The notes: generated by a model from the sequence alone, not told the origin. Positions 45,402 through 59,259 are shown, counted from the stretch's first letter. The stretch is 64,000 nucleotides of DNA from Cordia subcordata (GCA_028554755.1 JAPTOF010000017.1:930001-994000); one strand, 5' to 3'. Translations and numbers: made by a program.

Positions 45402-46701
45402 GTTCAATTTTGTAGTTTTGCATTTGTTTCACTTTCTTCTCTTTTTATTTTCTTTCTTTTATCGTTCTTGCACCCAAACCAAAGTGTTGAATCCCAATCC
45501 TTTGTCCCATAAGATACACCACTGCTCATTATTGCACATGCCAATGCAAGTATGCATAGGCAATGCTACTAATCTTGTTTTCTTTGTGAGTGTTTATGAA
45601 TTGTGAGTCATAGGATTAGTAGTATGGTGATTTATCATTGGCATGGAAAGCTTTGAAGAAAATGCAAGGTTGTATCTATCCTTTCTCCACTTGTTCCCCA
45701 TGTTTACACCCTATCCCACTACCCTTACTTGTTTTGTAATGATGATTTGCCTGTTTTTGTGCTTTGATCTTTTTGCTTGAGGACAAGCAAAGTTTAGGTT
45801 TGGGGGTATAGGAGTTTGGTTTTCTTATTATATATCTTGCTTAGGGCAGATTGCATTCTGCGTTTAAAAATGGTGAAAATTTTTCAATTTTGATGCATAT
45901 AGAGTCATTTATTTCTTTGTTGATCATTGTGTTGGCTTTTGTGATTGACTATATTGATTTATGAAGATAAGAGGCATTGTGGGGAAATGAATAGAGTGGT
46001 TTGAAAACTAAGTCTTGGAAGGGATGCCCTTCAAAGTTGTGGGGAGTGAGAACCTTGAAAAAATAACCCTTGTAGCCACCCCATAGCTTGGTAGGAAAGA
46101 GTGTTGGAAAAGGGTTGTTGATGTGAGTGCCCCTTCCTTGATTGGTTCTTGTTGATGTGCCTAAGCCTTTCTTTTTGTGAATACAATACAAAGCATTAAA
46201 AGTTCAAAAAAAAAATGAAAAAGGCAAAAAGGTGCAAATATATATATATATATATATATAAATGAAGTGAAAAAGAGGAAAAGCTAAAGGCACCAAAAAG
46301 TTAGTGAATAAGTGCATAAGTGACACAATGTCAACTTAGCACAAGTTATCATCTTTGTAAATACGTGAATAAGGCTTTTTATAAGCCATTGTGTTTGTAT
46401 ATTCTCTCTTCTTGTCTTTGAGGCTTGGTGCATGTTGGGGAGGCTATGTTAGTTGAGGGAGTATGAAATATCAACATCCCGAGTGCGTGAGTTAGAATCC
46501 TAGGCTGGTGGTGGATAGGCTACTTGGGAAATTCCTACGAGAAACGAGACCCCTTATGAGTAGAGGGAGGATCCAAAGAGATTTGGGGATCTCTCCACAA
46601 TAGAAATGCCCCCTTTATGCTTCTTAGACTAACTTTGATAGAGAGTCAATCCTTTAGGCAATCCATCGTATCGACTTTAGAGATAAAATTTAAGATTAGG
46701 C

Positions 46702-46738
46702 TTGCTTGAGGACAAGCAAGGAGAAGGTTTGGGGGTGT
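46702..46738 (+). other. Terminal hairpin and polypurine tract of element C
   Basis: TTGCTTGAGGACAAGCAA followed by GGAGAAGGTTTGGGGGTGT, directly before the 3' LTR. The internal twin is at 45773-45810. Confidence 0.85.
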
Positions 46739-48589
46739 TGATGTGTTGTGTTTTTGTGTGTGTTTGCATTATCATTTACCTATATTTTAGAGGTGTTGAG
46801 TGCTCATAATGATGCATTAGTGTACTGCTTTTGATAAGAATAGACTTAAGCGTAAACAAATGTACATATTGAGTTTAAGAGACAAATTGCTACACTAATT
46901 GCTTATTTTCAATGATTTAGGTGAACTTTGGGTTAAGATCGACATTGGACGATGAAAGGTGATGAAGATGGGAAATGCACAAGTCTAAGAGAGAAGACCA
47001 GAGGCCGAAAAGACAAAAAATGGAGGAAGAAAGTCAGCCGGACGACCAAGGAAAAAAGAGCCGGTCGACCGGCCACTCTAGAGAGATGCCAAAAATAGCC
47101 GGACGACCACCCTTCCAGAGCCGGTCGAGCTAGGTCCAGAGGCTGATCGACCTAGACAGCCGACTGGCAATATGCTGAGAACAAATAAATAGGGCCCAAT
47201 TCTGTAGAAAAAAAGGGGGAGGACTTTTTGGAAGAATAACACACACTTCACACCTAAAATTCTCACACACTTAACCCTAGATCCCACCCACTTCACACAC
47301 ACTTTTCACACATTTCTTACTAAGAACCGAGCTTGATTTGGAGGGTTCAAACATTTTGGAATCAAATTTGCTCAAAAGCTTTATACAAGATTAGCTAAGA
47401 TGAAAGGGAAGCTTCATTATTTCTCTTTCATTCTATTTCCTATTATGATTGAGTAGACTTGTATAGGGTGATTTAACTTATGTAATGGGTTAACTATATA
47501 CTCTTATGATATGGGATATGATGGCTGTATATATATGCATGTTTCAAATTTTCTTGTTCAAATGGGTATTTTCTTATTCATGTCTAAGTGTTTGATAAAA
47601 TGCCTAGATGAGTAACATGTGTATAAATTGAAGTTTGTTTGTTACTAAACACATCTAATCCATGTTATAATCATGTCTATGTGTTTATATGTGGATGCTA
47701 TGAAGTAGGTAATGCTTTTATTCATGTCTATATGTATATTTGCATGCCGAGTAACGAGCATAACTTTAATAACGCATACGTGTTGGTTGTTAATTATTTC
47801 TAATGGTGTGAACTGAACATGACGATGTTTGGTAGTTGAATAGGTTCCATTATTCACGCGCACCTTGGCCTTGAACATGTATGAACGCACTAGCAAGTCA
47901 AATCCTGCTGTAGTGACCTTAGAATGACGAAGTATAATTTAGGGCTAGTCTAGGCTGAGTCTTCTTTGGCTTTAAATCCAACCAATAGGTTTCCGGATAG
48001 GTTTAGTTGACCTTAGCAACACTAGGTCTTGGCTTTAAATCCAGCCAAAGGTTTAGGTACTAAGGTAGGTTCATTCTAAGCCACCTAGGAAGTTAGTTAG
48101 TCATTCTTGAGGCCCTAGGTCATAAGGACCACACCGTAGCTCTAGGAGGCGCTGCCTAGGGACGGACCCGCACCGAGTCCTAGGGGGAAATTAGGACGCT
48201 AACTAACAACCTAGTTAAGAGCACTCATGATAGTTAGCCATCTTCCCTTAATCCCATAGCATTTGAGTATAGAATTACCCATTCATAAGTCGAAGTCACC
48301 CTAACCCCTTCTCAAGTGTTAGTTCCCTATTGACCAACTTGTGCTCCCATTTTTCATATTCATGGTTTAGTTTTATTTCCTTTACCTAAAGCTCCCAATA
48401 ATCCAAAACCCAAAAAAAAATATGTCTAGCTTAGATCTTTCTTTTTGGCACTTTCTAGAACACCAAGCATAGAATTCACCCACATTATTCACGCCTCCCT
48501 GTGGTTCGACACCCGCACTTGTATACACTATATTGCACGATCTGTACACTTGCGGGTCTTTTAGAGCTTGCGCTCGAAAGTTGACACCA
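46739..48589 (+). repeat. 3' LTR of element C
   Basis: It is 1,851 bp, closely similar to the 5' LTR but with a differently rearranged U3 array: one perfect palindrome (47061-47072) and the second unit shortened. The TATA box is changed to AAATAAATA (about 47184-47192), so this LTR has probably lost its promoter. Confidence 0.94.
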
Positions 48590-49283
48590 TCCGTATAAGA
48601 ATATAAGTGTCTATAGTGAGTTTCAAGGTTAAATGCTACACTAAAAGCGTAATCTTGTGCCATTGGTGAGTTATAGCGTGAAACCAGAGGTTGCACAATG
48701 ATGGGTGTTGAAGATAAAAGGTGTACAGGTTGTGAGGTAGAGACTAGAAGCAAAAAAGATGGAGCTTTAAAGCAATTTGAAAGAACTGGTCGACCCCCTA
48801 GAAGTACCGTTGGCCAGTAAAGTCAGCTGATAGATTTATAGAAGAATAGTTGTACTAGTCGAGTGTACTAGCTGGCCCTACTGGTCAGCTGGTAGTGCCT
48901 CTATCAGCTATAAATAGGGCCCAACGTGGAGAACTTATGGGAGATCGAATTTTTTATCATCCATTTACACAAACAAAACCCTAACTCTAACCCACCTTAT
49001 ACACACTTCTAAACACATTTAGCACTAGGAATCAAGGATCTAAGAGGATCAAACACAAGATTTGGGGCTTATGCTCATGGATTGTAAAGGATCAACTTTG
49101 GATAGAAGGGTAATATATGTATAAATAGAGCATGTAAGGTGATTATATCTTGTATTTATGGATTGATTACTACTCTTTTGTAATGGGTACTTGATAGGTT
49201 TGTATATATATGCTTGTGCCTAGGGTTTCTATAGCAATTTTACATTCATGTCTTTCTTTTTTGTAGAAATGCCTCAATGAAGT

Positions 49284-49326
<43 letters not shown>

Positions 49327-50276
49327 AAGTCTATTATGCTATTAAACATCTCTAAATCATTATGCTAGCATATCTATGTGTTTGTGTGATGATTACATGA
49401 AGTGGGTATGCCTATATACATGTCTTTGTGTGTGTTTGCATACTTAATAGTATAAATAGCTTCTATTGCTTACATGTCAGGGGCTATTGCTTAAATTGGT
49501 CTAATCTAAGTATGTCTATGTGCTTAGTAGTCGGATAAGCCGATATATCGTCGAATGCCATGCCCTAGATGTGTATGCTTTATGAGTAATCGTTAATACC
49601 CGTTATTGTGATGACGATCGATGGTGTACAACTAATGGCTATCCAAGGTTGAGTCTCCCTTAGCTCTATATCCAGCTAACAGGTTTAAGGGTAGGTTAGT
49701 CAACCTTAGACGAACTAAGTCTTGGCTTTAAATCTAGCCAACAATTTAGACGCCAGGGTTAGATTCATTCAAGCCACCTAGTACCTTAATTAGCTAGCCC
49801 TAATGCCTAGGTCATAAGGACCACGCTGTAGCTCTAGGTAGACATGCCTAGGGACGGACCTGTATCGAGTTCTACAGGTTCCATTAGGAAGTTAATTAAA
49901 GGTCTAAATGAGAGCAACCAAGTATATCCATCAAGTAACCCTAGAAAGACATAGTAATCACCCATGGGCAAGTTGTAATTATGCTAGTCCCCATTTCCAC
50001 GTGTTAAATTCCCCTTAGATCACTTGATTCCCCCATCACACACATATATACACCACCCTTTTAGTTCCTTGTTCCTAGTTTAGGTTTATCTATTTCAAGC
50101 TCCCTTTAGTCCCAAAAACCCAAAAACATAGAAGTTAGGACCCTAACATGTAGCTCTTAAGGATGCACTTAGCTTAGAAAACCGCACACGTTACGCACCC
50201 ACACACACATTGTGCTACACACAACCTGTGCACTTGCGGGTTATTTAGGCTTGTGCACAAAATAGCGATGACTAAC

Positions 50277-50296
50277 CTCTTGAAGCGTAAGGCCTT
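50277..50296. other. 20-bp spacer between LTR D and element E
   Basis: It is the only sequence between the target duplication of D and the edge of E; its last five bases (GCCTT) are the expected duplication of E. It belongs to the older DNA into which both inserted, probably LTR remnant I. Confidence 0.5.
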
Positions 50297-51780
50297 TGGT
50301 GAAGCTATAACTTTAAAAACCCGCAAGTGCACGGATCGGAAGTAGTGTAGTGTGTGCAAGAGTACAGGTATCGTCTCCTTAGGGAGGCCTCTAACTATGG
50401 TTCTATGTCCTATGTGTCCTAGATTAACTACGTGTAGAGACGAAATTATTTTTTTGAGATTTTTTTGAATTTTGAATTGAAGGGAACTCTAAATTAAAGA
50501 TGGAATTAAACTACCTAAACTAATGTATGCAATAAAAAGACAAACAACTAGAGAGGGAGTGATTAAATCAATAGAGACGAACTAGGGTGATTGCTACTCC
50601 GTTATGGGGTCGGCATTTTATTCTTGCTTTGAATATTTTGATGGCTTTGATAGCTCTTTTAGAGGTCCAAACTTGCTAACCGTATTATTCCTAATTCTTG
50701 GTGCAATTCTATCCCGAAGTGAATTCTATTTAGAGTATAGCCTTGTCTTTATTAACTAGGATTTTAGGGGTTAGTTGGTTAAGACTTCTAGATCAGTGTG
50801 ATTAATACACTAGCCTATGGTTTAAACTGTTAACTATGTTTCAAGCTGAGGCCTAATCCACCTAAGTTCAATTAAGTGTAATGAGGGACATGTTAGTTTT
50901 ATTTCATTCTAAAGACCACATATTAAACCTAATTATAAAATCAAGCAAAATTAATCAACTCCGTATAAGCAGATACAAAAAATTAAGAGCATAATAATAC
51001 ATCTTCTTCATTAAGACAATTAATCAAACACATAGACATGCCCAACAATCACCATTAAACAATAAAAACCAAACATGTATTTAAACCATCAAAATATCCC
51101 AAAACAAGTTTTACAATCCTTAACTCATAATAGAAATAGTAATCAACCCTAAAATAAATTTAGCTCAACATGTTAAAAGAGAGTACCAAACTGAAATTTA
51201 ATCTCATAAAAATTAATTCCTTTTCTAAGAAATTAAATCTCAAACTTAGATCCTCTTCCCATTTCAATTTCGCGCAAAACCGTCTTCTTCTCCAAAATTT
51301 TTCTCCAAATTAATCCCAAAAATCCTGCAGAAAATAGCCCCAAATTAACTCCAAATAACAATAAAAAGTAAAGAAAATAAAAAGAAAACAAAAGATATTT
51401 TTTTTAGAAATTTTCTAGAATTTTTTATATTTTTTTTTCTTTTTTCTCTCTTGGCCTGAGAAGAAGCTGAGATCTTTTTTTCTCTAATGTGCTGTGTGGC
51501 TCCTGTTTCCCTCTTTTTCCAGGGCTGCTGCCTATATATATATGAGTGTTTGTATGGTGCAGTGTGTGCTGTAAAGAAAGAAAGGAAAAAGAAAAAGAAT
51601 GGTAGGGTCCATAAAGTCAAAGGTTCATGGAATTTGGTATGTATATGTGCATGTGTGTGCTGTGAGTTACGTGTGTGTGCTTTTTATATGTATAATATAA
51701 TATAATATATTATATTATACTAACAAAAGAAAAGGTCCATAGGTCAACTAAGCTAGCTATATGTTTTATTCATTATTCTT

Positions 51781-51812
<32 letters not shown>

Positions 51813-52134
51813 TCTGACACCTAACAATAAAACATTAAAGTTGACCTGTGTCCTAACATCCTAAAACTAATTAACATGTCCTAAAACTAATTACTTAATA
51901 TCCTAGCTATAATCTAACTTGTTTAACTATTTACTTAATTACCTAATTCCTCATTAATCAAAATGACTATTGAAAAAAAAAATAAAGAAAAGATAAGAAA
52001 TGACACACAATACACAAATACTCAATAAGACCCAATAAATACTCAAAAGCTCAAAATAGACAAAATTAGCACCAAAACATGCACGCAAAAACACTCCAAA
52101 TCATGCAATTTATGCTCCAAAAGCGCACACATCA
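50297..52134 (-). repeat. 3' LTR of element E
   Basis: It is 1,838 bp; minus-strand start TGATGTGTGCG at 52134 and CA end at 50297. It is AT-rich with AT runs at 51690-51720 and 51780-51807. I see no CCGGT palindromes, so it is a different subfamily. It matches the visible part of the 5' LTR (62791-64000) almost base for base. Confidence 0.88.
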
Positions 52135-53712
52135 ACACCGCCAAATCTTCTCCTTTCTTGTCCTCAAGCAAGATCACTCCTAAGCTTATATCATGATGCT
52201 CAAAGGGTTATCAAAAGTATTGCCTTGCTATCTTGACAAATCTAAGGAGTATGAGGGGTCATTCCTACTGTAAAAAGGGATCTACAAGCCTTTTTTGGAT
52301 CCTTCTCTCAATCATAAGGGTTTTCGCACCTCTCAAGAACTTACCAAGTAGCTAGAGCCACCTGAATCTAGGATTCTAACTCACGCACCCAGGATGCTTA
52401 TATTTCATGCCCCCATCACTAACATGGCCTCCCAACGTACTCTTAGCCCAAAGATACAAGGAAAAGGGAGAATTACATTACAATGGCTTGCAATTGGTGT
52501 AAGAGCCTTATTCACAATACAATGGAATGATGCTCTCGGTGATTAGGGCCCTCGTGTAATGAGCTTTCAACCAGCACATCCCGACCACTTAAGGCTTAGG
52601 GTACTAGGGGAAGAAACCCCCATTAGGCATCCTAACTTGGGTTTCGTCAACCACTTCAAACGAAAAAACAAAGAAAGAAAATAAACATGTGTCAAATTAA
52701 CATTGTGTCCTTTGACACTTATTTAACATACTTCATTTTTTTCCTGCCATTTGGTGCTTTTTCACATTTATTTTCACTTCTTTTTTTTCAATCTTTTTCA
52801 TTTTTTTCTCATTTGTTTGCATTTTTCCACCCTTTTTTTGGACTTCTTTTTCCAAATGCATAACATCAACACAACGAAAAGAAAAAGAAAGGCTATGATA
52901 CACTAAAAGAACCAAGCAAGTAAGGGGACACGCACATCAACAACCCTCTAAAAACACCTTTTTCCAACCAAGTTGTGAGGAAACTACAAGATGCATTCTT
53001 ATAAGTGCTCACTTCCTATAGTTTTCAAGAAGATTCTCTTCAAAGTCTTAGTTCTCCATCCATTTTATTCACTTCCCACAATACTACCTCATCTTCGCCA
53101 ATCAATTAAGTCAATCAACAAAAGCCAACTCTCCAATCATCAAAGAGATAAACAACTCTACATGCACAAAAAATCAAAAAAAAATTCACCATTTTGAGCA
53201 AAACCATGCAAATCTACCCTTTATGCCAAATATGAAAAACAAAAAGAACTTCCACACCCCTAAACCTAAACTTGGCTTGTCCTCAAGCAAATTGCAATTA
53301 ACCATGCAAACAAACAAACAATAAAGCACACATATGGGAAGTGTGGAAATGGTAGAAAAATAAGGCCACGAGGATGGAAAGATACAACCTTGTGTTTGTG
53401 TGACTTCACAAATGCCAATGAATTCAAATCATCTACTAGTTTGGTTCTTATCAATACATAAACACTTAAAAGGCACACGAGATTAGTAGACATATGCCAT
53501 GCAAGTCCACATTGGCATTAACGAATAAGAACAAGGATGTATGCAAAAATGGAGAAGGGGAATGCAAGGAATGGGAACAAAGCTTTAGCTATTAAAAGTA
53601 AAAGAAAAAGACAAATACATAAAAACAAAAAGAAAAGAACGAAATTACTAAAATCTAGGTTGCCTCCTAGTAGCGCTAACCATCATGCCGTCAGCCAGAC
53701 AAGCTTCATTCA
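52135..53712 (-). other. 3' non-coding region of element E
   Basis: It contains the polypurine tract and decayed hairpin next to the LTR (52135-52172), an internal cassette (53255-53290) and the post-pol hairpin (53655-53670, perfect). There is no env-like frame. Confidence 0.75.
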
Positions 53713-55980
53713 TCACGTGTCATACGAAGGCTCCTGAAGCTCGATAGTCTCTACTCGAGCCATGCTCGGGTCAAATGAATGCTCCAGGCGCTACCCATTC
53801 ACAGTCAAAACTCGTCCGTCCTTTAATTCTTTGATCTTTACTGCTCTAGAAGGGTGGGCTTCAATAACCTCATATGGACCTTCCCATCGACTTCTTAATT
53901 TGCCTAGAAAGAGCTTTAATCTAGAATTAAACAACCAAACTATGTTAGTAAAACAGAGAGATTTCCTAAGGATAAGCCTATCATGCATTGTCTTTATTCT
54001 CTCTTTATAAAGCTTCGCGTTCTCATACACCTTATATCTCAATTCCTTTAGCTCAACTAAGTCAAGCTTCCTTTTCTCACCTGTAGTAGACAAATCAAAA
54101 TTTAAAGCCTTAATAGCCCAATATGCTCTATGCTCTAACTTGACAGGTAGATGGCAAGCCTTTCCATACACTAACCTCCATGGAGACATACTTATGGGGG
54201 TCTTATATGTAGTACAGTAGGCCCACAATGCATCACTCAGTCTGCAAGACCAATCCTTTCTATCAGGCTTCACCATTTTCTCTAGAATGGACTTGACCTC
54301 CCTATTTGAAACTTCAACCTATCCACTTGTCTAAGGGTGATACGGGGTAGCAATCTTATGAGTGACTGAATATTTTCTAAGTAAAGCCTCAAGTGTCCTA
54401 TGTCGAAAGTGCTTTCCTCCATCACTAATCAAGACTCGTGGTACCCCAAACCTAGAAAAGATGTTCTCTCAAATGAACTTCACCACAACCTTGTGGTCAT
54501 TGGTTCGGGTAGGGATCGCCTCAACCCACTTGGACACATAGTCAACTGCCACTAGGATGTATTGATACCTAAAGTAAGGTGGGAATGAACCCATGAAATC
54601 AATTCCCCAAACATCAAAAAGTTCACACATAAGAATAGGGGAAAGGGGCATTATATTTCACCTAGAAATAGACCCAGATTTTTGACATCTGACACACTTT
54701 TTACAAAATTCCTGGGCATCTCTAGAGAGTGTGGGCCAAAAGAATCCACTTTGCAAGACTTTAGCTGCAGTTTTCTTTCCTCTAAAGTGACCTCCACACG
54801 CCTCACCGTGACACATATTCAAAATACTTTCAAACTGGCTCTTCAAAACACACCTACGAATTACCTGATCCACACACACCTTAAAAAGATAAGGATCTTC
54901 CCAAAAGAAATGCTTAACCTACGAATAAAACCTTTCCTTTTCTCTTTTCTCCCACTAGGCTGGCAACTGACCTGTTACAAGATAGTTTACTATATGCGCA
55001 TACCATGGTGTGTGATGTGAGACAACAAACAATTGTTCATTTGGAAAAGACTCACGAAAGGGAATAGAATCACTAGGGGACTCATGCAGAAGACAGGACA
55101 AATGATCAGCAACAGAATTCTCACTACCCTTTTTATCTCTAATCTCTATGTCAAATTCCTACAAAAGGAGCATCCACCTAATCAAACAGGGTTTAGATTC
55201 ACGCTTAGACAAAAGATACCTCAAAGCTGCATGATCGGTGTAAACTATGTCCTTGGACCTAAGAATGTATGATCGAAACTTATCAAAGGAGAACACTACT
55301 GCTAGAAGCTCTTTTTTAGTAGTGGTATAATTTTTTTGAGGCTCATCTAGAGTCTTACTAGCATAGTCAATCACATAGGGCAACCTATCCTTATGCTGTC
55401 CTAATACAACTCCTATGGCAAATTTTGATGCATCACACATAATCTCAAAAGAAAGACTGTAGTCAGGCAGTTGGATGATAAGGGAAAAGGACAACATGGA
55501 TTTAAGCCTATCAAAAGCTCTAGTGCATTCTTCATCAAACACAAAAGGAATATCTTCTACTAAGAGCCTAGACAGTGGACGGGCGATCTGGTTAAAATCC
55601 TTAATAAACCTATGATAGAAACCTTCATGGCTAAGGAAAGATCTCATATCTTTAATAGTCTTAGGAACGGGCAACTTCTCTATAAGCTCTACCTTGGCTA
55701 AGTTAACTTGGATACCATCAGAAGACACTACATGACCTAAGACTATTCCTCTCTGCACCATAAAATGTGATTTCTCCCAACTCAGCACAAGATTCATCTT
55801 AATACAACGGTCTATCACTAAAGATAGGTGACTCAGGCATTCATTAAAACTCACACCAAAGACTGAGAAATCATCCATGAAAATCTCTAAGTGCCTCTCA
55901 ATCATATCACTAAAGATAGCCATCATACACCTTTGAAAAGTGGCAGGTGCGTTGCAAAGACGAAACAGCATTCTCTTATA

Positions 55981-58900
55981 TGTGTTGCTGCCCTCTTTTG
56001 CATCCTGGGAGATTTCAATGAAATCTTGAGGTGTGGAGATAGGTCTTCTTCCATGACCATTGCCCCTAGTGCTGGGGACTTCAAGAACTGCATCTTTCAA
56101 GCTAACTTACGTGAACTCAAAGCTATTGGGCCACATTTTACTTGGTCTAACCAAAGCACGAAAGGAAATTTGATTGCTAGCAAGTTAGACAAGGCGTTCA
56201 CCAACACATCCTGGTTGGAGCAATTTAAAGGTTCTTTCCTCATCATTGGCAATCCTAGCATCTCAGATCACTGCCCAATCATTGCCCACACCAGCTCGGT
56301 AAAGCACTCATCCCCAAAACCATTTAAATTCTACAATGCATGGACTTCACATGATCTCTTCAAGCAAATTGTCAATGAACATTGGAGTGCACGGGTTTTT
56401 GGCACCTCAATGTTCATCCTTTTTCAGAAGCAAAGGATTCTCAAGAAAGCTCTTAAATAATTTGACAAAGTTCACTTTTCTTGCATCCCGAGGCAAATTG
56501 AAGATCTTAAAGGCTCTCTTGAAATTGTCCAACACAACTTGCTCAATGGTTCTCTTACGGAAGATACTCTCAACAAAGAAAAAGAACTTTTGGTGCAAAT
56601 TGAGAAACTTGAAGCAACCCACGAAAACATGCTCCATCAAAAAGCTAGAGTACATTGGATTAAGGATGGGGATGCAAACATGAGCTTTTTCCATAATCTC
56701 ATTAAGGGGAGAAGGAACAAGAACACCATCTATGCAATCAATGATATGGAAGGAAATATTATCTCTACAAAGGAAGGTATCAAGGCCGAATTCCTTACTT
56801 TCTTCAAAAGTCTCATTGGTTCACCCTCTCATTCAAATGCAAGTATGGAAGTTATTAAAGGAATCATTGGCAAAACTATTGATGAAGATTGCTTAAATAA
56901 GCTAGCTGCCCTTATCACCCTGAAGGAGATTAAGCATACTCTCTTTGCCATTAACCCCAACAAAAGCTCGGGGCCGGATGGTTTTACTTCTCACTTTTAC
57001 AAAGAAGCTTGGGATATTATTGGAGAGGATGTTCTCAAAGCTATTGGCTCATTCTTCAACTCCAAAAAACTTCTCTAGGAGGTAAATGCAACATACATTG
57101 CTCTTGTCCCTAAGGTCCATAATCCTTCTTGGGTTAAGGACTTTAGGCCTATTTCTTGTTGCAACACCATCTATAAATGCATTTCAAAGTTGATTGCAAA
57201 TAGATTTAAAGATTGTCGTCCATCCATTATCTCTTGGAACCAATCGGCCTTCATGAAAGGTAGACTTATCAATGAAAATACCCTCATTGCTCATGATCTC
57301 TTCAGTGGTTACACTAGAGCACACATCTCTCCTAGATGTGCTCTTAAAATTGATATCATGAAAGCCTTTGACCCACTTAACTGGAGTTTCATTGAATGCT
57401 CTCTCATCGCTTTTGGCTTTCGAAAGTACTTTGTGGATTGGATTATGGAATGCATCACCTCACCTAGCTTCTCAATTGCCATTAATGGTAGTCTCGAAGG
57501 TTACTTCATGGGAACAAATGGTCTCAGACAAGGTGACCCTCTCTCCCTTTATCTTTTTGTCATCTATATGGAAGTCCTCTCTTGCATGCTTAATGGTTTG
57601 GCAAATAATACAAGATTTGGATTTCACCCAAAGTGCTCCATGTTGAAGCTGAATCACCTTTGCTTTGCTGACGATCTTTTCATTTTTTGCAAAGGGAATG
57701 TGAACTCTATTGAATGCATTATGGACACTTTAAATGTTTTTCATGCTTACTCGGGTTTAAAGGTAAATTGCACAAAAAGTGATATCTTCCTTAGTGGCAT
57801 CTCTCATGTGGATAAACAAACTATTCTTACCAAAGTGAGCTTCAAGGAAGGCACCCTTCCCATTAGATATCTTGGAGTCCCTCTTGTGACCCAAAAGCTT
57901 AAAAAGGCTGATTGCCTTCCCCTCATGGAGAAGATAAATAATAAGCTTGAGCATTGGACCAATCATTGGCTTTCTTATACTGGTACACTCCTTCTTATTA
58001 AGGCTACACTTCTCCAAACTTTTGCTTATTAGGCAAGCTCTCTTCTCCTCTCGAAGGGTATTTTGAAGAGTATTGATTCTAAATTCTAGGCTTTTCTTTG
58101 GAGAAATATTGGAGCAAGAATAGCTTGGCTTGACATTTGTGTTCCCCATGATGAAGGGGGCTTGGGCATTCGCAAGTTGAAGGATATCAACAACACATTT
58201 CTCTTCAAAATTTTTTTGAGAATGTATGCTTTTAGAGAAACTCTTTAGAGCAAATGGGTACACACAAACTTTATCAAGGAGGGCTTTATTTGGACAAGCA
58301 CGTCCTCAAAAGATACAAGCTAGATCTTCAAATGCCTTTCCAAATGTACTTTCACGGTAAGGCCTCTCATTACACACTCTTTCGGCAATGGGAATAACAC
58401 CCACTTTTGGCACGACAATTGGCATAATGCTAGCATTCTTGCTACTTATAGAAGCAACATCTTCAACCAGCCACCAAACTTTGCTAAGGTGTGTGACATT
58501 TTCTCCCATGGTTCTTGGTCATGGCCAAGGCACCTTTCACATATTGATACACCAAATTATGTCCTCTCGAATGATATTGAGGACTCCATCATTTGGAATA
58601 TTTCCCCCAATGGTCACTTCCCATTCTCGCACACTTGGGAGCATATTAGATTTAGAAAAAAACAAAGTTGATTGGCATTACATCATTTGGTTTAAAGGGC
58701 ATACCCCAAGACATGCTTTCATTGCTTGGCTTGCTATTTATGATCGCCTCAATACAAAATATAGAATGCTATCTTGGGGAATGGATATTAATTCGAATTG
58801 CATCTTTTGCAACATTGGTCATGAGACACATGATCATCTTTTCTTTAACTGCTGTTTCACTAGAAGAATTTGGAGAAGAGGCCTTGAACTCACCCTTGTC

Positions 58901-59259
58901 CAAGACACCCTTCTTGCTTGGGAAGACATCCTTGCATACATCACACCTCAAGTAAATGAAAAGAGCCTTAAAGCTACCATCTTGAAGCATCTCTTTGCAG
59001 TTACCATCTACTTCATTTGGAATGAGAGAAACTGCTGGGTGTTCAACAAAGAAGCCAAAACTGAAGAACACATTTTTTCATCCATTTTTAACCATGTACG
59101 TATTAAATGTATTGTTGGGAAAAACTTCACTTCCTCCTGTATAAATAGAACTTTATGAAAATCATGGGGCTTTGAAGATATCCTAGTGTAGGACCCCTTG
59201 ATTTTTGTAAATCTTTTCCATCAATTTAAATTCTCACACTTTCCTCGCAAAAAAAAAAA
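55981..59259 (+). mobile_element. 5'-truncated LINE (L1 type) inside RT of element E
   Basis: The 3.28-kb insert is plus strand, opposite to E. It starts inside the endonuclease domain and ends with a poly(A) tail (59249-59259). E sequence flanks both sides (TTCTCTTATA before 55981, GTACTATA after the tail). I see no target duplication; about seven bases of E seem to be missing instead. Confidence 0.9.
55990..59158 (+). pseudogene. LINE ORF2: endonuclease remnant, RT, zinc-binding end
   Basis: From 55990 to about 58655 it stays in one frame: LGDFNEIL and SDHCPII of the APE-like endonuclease, then RT with NKSSGPDGFT, FRPISCCN, NQSAFMKGR, ALKIDIMKAFDPLNW, GLRQGDPLS and the catalytic FADD near 57665-57676. 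The frame then shifts at an A run (about 58651-58659) and continues to 59158 with the zinc-binding region HAFIAWLAIYDRLNTKYRMLSWG...CIFCNIGHETHDHLFF. Stops at 56458, 57076, 58030, 58087, 58246 and 58321; the last four stand where tryptophan is expected (TGG to TAG). It is dead and 5'-truncated. Confidence 0.9.

Larger units (their letters stand above)
45340..46738 (+). other. 3' non-coding region of element C
   Basis: There is no sense ORF. Post-pol hairpin 45386-45401, internal cassette 45773-45810, AT run 46238-46261, terminal hairpin 46702-46719 and polypurine tract to 46738. The sequence is closely similar to the same region of B. Confidence 0.8.
37429..48589 (+). mobile_element. Complete Athila-type element C
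   Basis: The full-length element is 11,161 bp. Target duplication TTCGT (37424-37428) / TCCGT (48590-48594) has one C/T mismatch. 5' LTR 37429-39297, primer site 39304-39321, gag-pol 39580-45339, non-coding 45340-46738, 3' LTR 46739-48589. It sits inside solo LTR D. Its gag-pol has no frameshift, only six stop codons. Confidence 0.95.
37321..50271 (+). mobile_element. Solo LTR D (Athila type), split by element C
   Basis: The pieces are 37321-37428 and 48595-50271, together about 1.79 kb. It starts TGATATG; the last bases are GATGA where CA is expected, one change from the family end. Flanks are CTAAT (37316-37320) and CTAAC (50272-50276), matching 4 of 5. No primer site follows, so it is a solo LTR. 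TATAAATAG is at 48909-48917. A 38-bp AT run is at 49288-49325. The CCTAGG block is near 49850-49875. Confidence 0.78.

Noticed and set aside
51780..51807. AT runs (also 20803, 46238, 49288) considered as terminator or origin elements.
   Set aside because: They are simple microsatellites; two lie at the same place in related elements and differ only in length.
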